NCBI GenBank assembly: GCA_034666965.1 | Contig: JAXDKT010000024.1 | Location: forward strand, 1-14,469 | Length of the DNA stretch: 14,469 nt | From: Chersky-267 sp034666965 | GTDB lineage: Bacteria; Chloroflexota; Limnocylindria; Limnocylindrales; CSP1-4 | Reading direction: 5' to 3' | In this document: piece by piece, positions 12,947-14,469 of the stretch | How positions within the stretch are numbered: the first letter of the stretch is position 1 | How the letters are laid out: every line of letters starts with the position of its first letter | Notes under the pieces: generated by a model | Database searches by the model: none | The model's input: only the letters and a program-made list of their open reading frames with translations | Told to the model about the DNA's origin: nothing | Made by a program: the position numbers and the translations under genes

Positions 12947-14469
12947 CTAGGCTCGCGGGCCGTCGCCAACCGGCGGATCGCCCCCGAGCGCTTGAAGCCG
13001 GAGAAAGGCCACGATCCGTGTCCAGGCGTCGCGGCGGTTCTCGCGTCGCTCCCAGCCGTGACCCTCGTCGTCGTACCAGTGGACCTCATGGATCTTGTCC
13101 TCGATGGTCAAGGCCTCGACCATCCGCTCGGTCATCAGGGGCACGACTCGCTTGTCCTTGCGGCCGTGGAGGATCAGCACCGGGGCCTCGATCCGATCGG
13201 CCCGATACACCGGCGAGCCGCGCCGGAACGCCGGCGCCCGCGTCGGATCGTCGGGATCGCCCATCATCCGGTGAAGGTCGAGTCGCCCCAGCCGATCGCC
13301 GTGCCGGTAGCTCTCGGCGATCTCGGAATCGCCGTACAGGTCCACCCCGGCGCGCCACAGGGCGGGCTCGTCGACCAGGGCGCACAGGGCGAGATAGCCG
13401 CCATACGACCCGCCGTAGACGACCAGGTCGCCGTTGGACCAGGGCTGGGTCGCCGCCCAGCGGGCGCCATCGACGCAATCGTGGACATCGGCGTGGCCCC
13501 ACTCGTCGACGTTGGCCAGGCGGAATTGCCGGCCATAGCCGGTCGATCCGCGGAAATCGACGTCCAGGACGGCGAAGCCCTCCTGGACCAGGATCTGCTT
13601 GAGGGGCAGCCAGGACCGGTAGCTCTGACCGGTTGGGCCGCCGTGGAGGTTGACGATGGTTGGCACCCGCTTGCCGCCGCGTTTTCCGGTCGCAGCCGGC
13701 GGTCGGAACAGGTTGCCCTCGATGCGCAGCCCGTCCCGAGCGGTGAATGCGATCCGTTCGGCCTCCACGGTGCGCGATGGACGGAGGACGGCGGGCAGGT
13801 TGTCGGTGACACGGCGGGGTCGTGAGCCGTCGGGCGCGACGTCCGGCACGGGCAAGAGCCACAGGTCCTGCGGCCGGCGCTCGCTCTCACCGACCGCCGC
13901 CACCCAGGCGCCGTCACTGGTCCACCCGATCGCCCGCCACAGCCCCGGCCACGGGTTGATCGCAACCCCGGCGGAGGCGGCCAGGACCGGACGGGGCTGC
14001 TTGGGCGGACGACCTCGGCCGCGCTTCGCGGGCGGGCCCGCGTCGAGCGCGGCCACGATCAGATCGATCACCCCGTCGTGGATCTCGGGGTGCACGAAGC
14101 GCCGGCCGTCCGGCGAGGGCAGGGCGAGGTAGCCGTAGACGCCCCCCGGCTCGCCATGCTCTCGGGGACCGGCCGTCAGCTGGGTACGGCCGTCGAGGCT
14201 CGGCGCGACCCGAACGACCTGGAACCAGCCGTCGGCGTCGGACACCATCAGCAGACTTCCATCCGGCAGCCACTGCGGCCCGCACTCCCAGGCCGATCCG
14301 GCGGGGACGCGCCGCTCGGCACCGCCGGCCAGCTCGAAGACGGACACGGCGGACCACCAGCCGTGATCCTCGCGCTGGCCGGCCACCGCGATCCGGGCAC
14401 CGTCGGGCGACCAGGCGAACTCGTCAACGTCCAGACCGGTCGGCGTCAGGGCGACCGGCTCGGCCGGTT
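12947..14469 (-). CDS. S9-family prolyl oligopeptidase-like serine peptidase (N-terminus outside the window)
   Basis: The 506 visible residues run to the right edge and the gene starts beyond it, so this is 5'-partial. The N-terminal part is a beta-propeller with WSPDG-type blades (FAWSPDGARIAVAG at the edge, then further PDG and SDG repeats). The C-terminal part, from about residue 240, is an alpha/beta hydrolase. In visible numbering the triad is S354 (GGSYGGY), D438 (HGRKDKR) and H470 (EGHGW), with the oxyanion HGGPTG near 275. This resembles acylaminoacyl-peptidase and dipeptidyl-peptidase-type S9 enzymes, probably acting on short peptides; cytoplasmic or exported cannot be told without the N-terminus. 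A basic insert, KRGRGRPPKQ, lies in the propeller at about 148-157. The codon translated GTG at 14384-14386 is internal and not a start. Confidence 0.92.
   Translation of the reverse strand, partial: PAEPVALTPTGLDVDEFAWSPDGARIAVAGQREDHGWWSAVSVFELAGGAERRVPAGSAWECGPQWLPDGSLLMVSDADGWFQVVRVAPSLDGRTQLTAGPREHGEPGGVYGYLALPSPDGRRFVHPEIHDGVIDLIVAALDAGPPAKRGRGRPPKQPRPVLAASAGVAINPWPGLWRAIGWTSDGAWVAAVGESERRPQDLWLLPVPDVAPDGSRPRRVTDNLPAVLRPSRTVEAERIAFTARDGLRIEGNLFRPPAATGKRGGKRVPTIVNLHGGPTGQSYRSWLPLKQILVQEGFAVLDVDFRGSTGYGRQFRLANVDEWGHADVHDCVDGARWAATQPWSNGDLVVYGGSYGGYLALCALVDEPALWRAGVDLYGDSEIAESYRHGDRLGRLDLHRMMGDPDDPTRAPAFRRGSPVYRADRIEAPVLILHGRKDKRVVPLMTERMVEALTIEDKIHEVHWYDDEGHGWERRENRRDAWTRIVAFLRLQALGGDPPVGDGPRA

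Noticed and set aside
1..14469. CRISPR arrays, tRNA/rRNA genes, insertion sequences, prophage or defence genes
   Set aside because: No regular repeat-spacer pattern, tRNA-like arms, transposase motifs, terminal inverted repeats or nuclease/defence domains were seen. The region reads as ordinary core and catabolic chromosome.

Overview
This is a very GC-rich (around 70%), densely coded chromosomal window from a free-living bacterium. It carries no insertion sequences, phage genes, CRISPR arrays, tRNAs or rRNAs that I can see. Three traits point to a high-GC lineage such as Chloroflexota (Limnocylindria-like) or Actinobacteriota: GTG starts are common, genes often overlap by 4 nt, and several genes have a TANNNT hexamer exactly 6 nt before the start codon, which suggests leaderless mRNAs. 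The assignment is an inference. Aerobic tyrosine catabolism implies O2 use, and the ferredoxin-linked 2-oxoacid oxidoreductase is of the two-subunit type used by many aerobes.

Region 1 (276-5826, minus strand) is a six-gene operon in which every junction is a 4-nt ATGA or GTGA overlap. In transcription order it encodes a tandem-CBS protein, KorA (fused gamma-alpha), KorB (beta), a zinc-ribbon plus tandem-CBS protein, a degenerate receiver-like protein, and an M24 Xaa-Pro peptidase. The two CBS proteins directly bracket the oxidoreductase. I read this as a candidate nucleotide-sensing control module for ferredoxin-dependent 2-oxoacid oxidation, and it is the most interesting feature of the window. 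Bases 1-275 hold no convincing intact gene, but have coding-like fragments and a hairpin.

Region 2 (5935-7580, plus strand) encodes an EamA-type drug/metabolite exporter and a GNAT acetyltransferase, each with its own apparent leaderless promoter. The EamA promoter is divergent from that of the KOR operon.

Region 3 (7666-11718, minus strand) is a tyrosine/phenylalanine degradation cluster. In transcription order it encodes 4-hydroxyphenylpyruvate dioxygenase, a fumarylacetoacetase-family hydrolase, a phosphinothricin-acetyltransferase-like GNAT, and homogentisate 1,2-dioxygenase. Maleylacetoacetate isomerase is not in the cluster. A perfect 16-nt inverted repeat sits between the -10 and the Shine-Dalgarno of hmgA.

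Region 4 (11889-12924, plus strand) is transcribed divergently from the dioxygenase gene. It encodes a DinB-fold metal protein, whose superfamily includes thiol-dependent isomerases, and a DUF421/YetF membrane protein. Region 5 (12947 to the right edge, minus strand) is an S9-family prolyl-oligopeptidase-like serine peptidase whose N-terminus lies outside the window.
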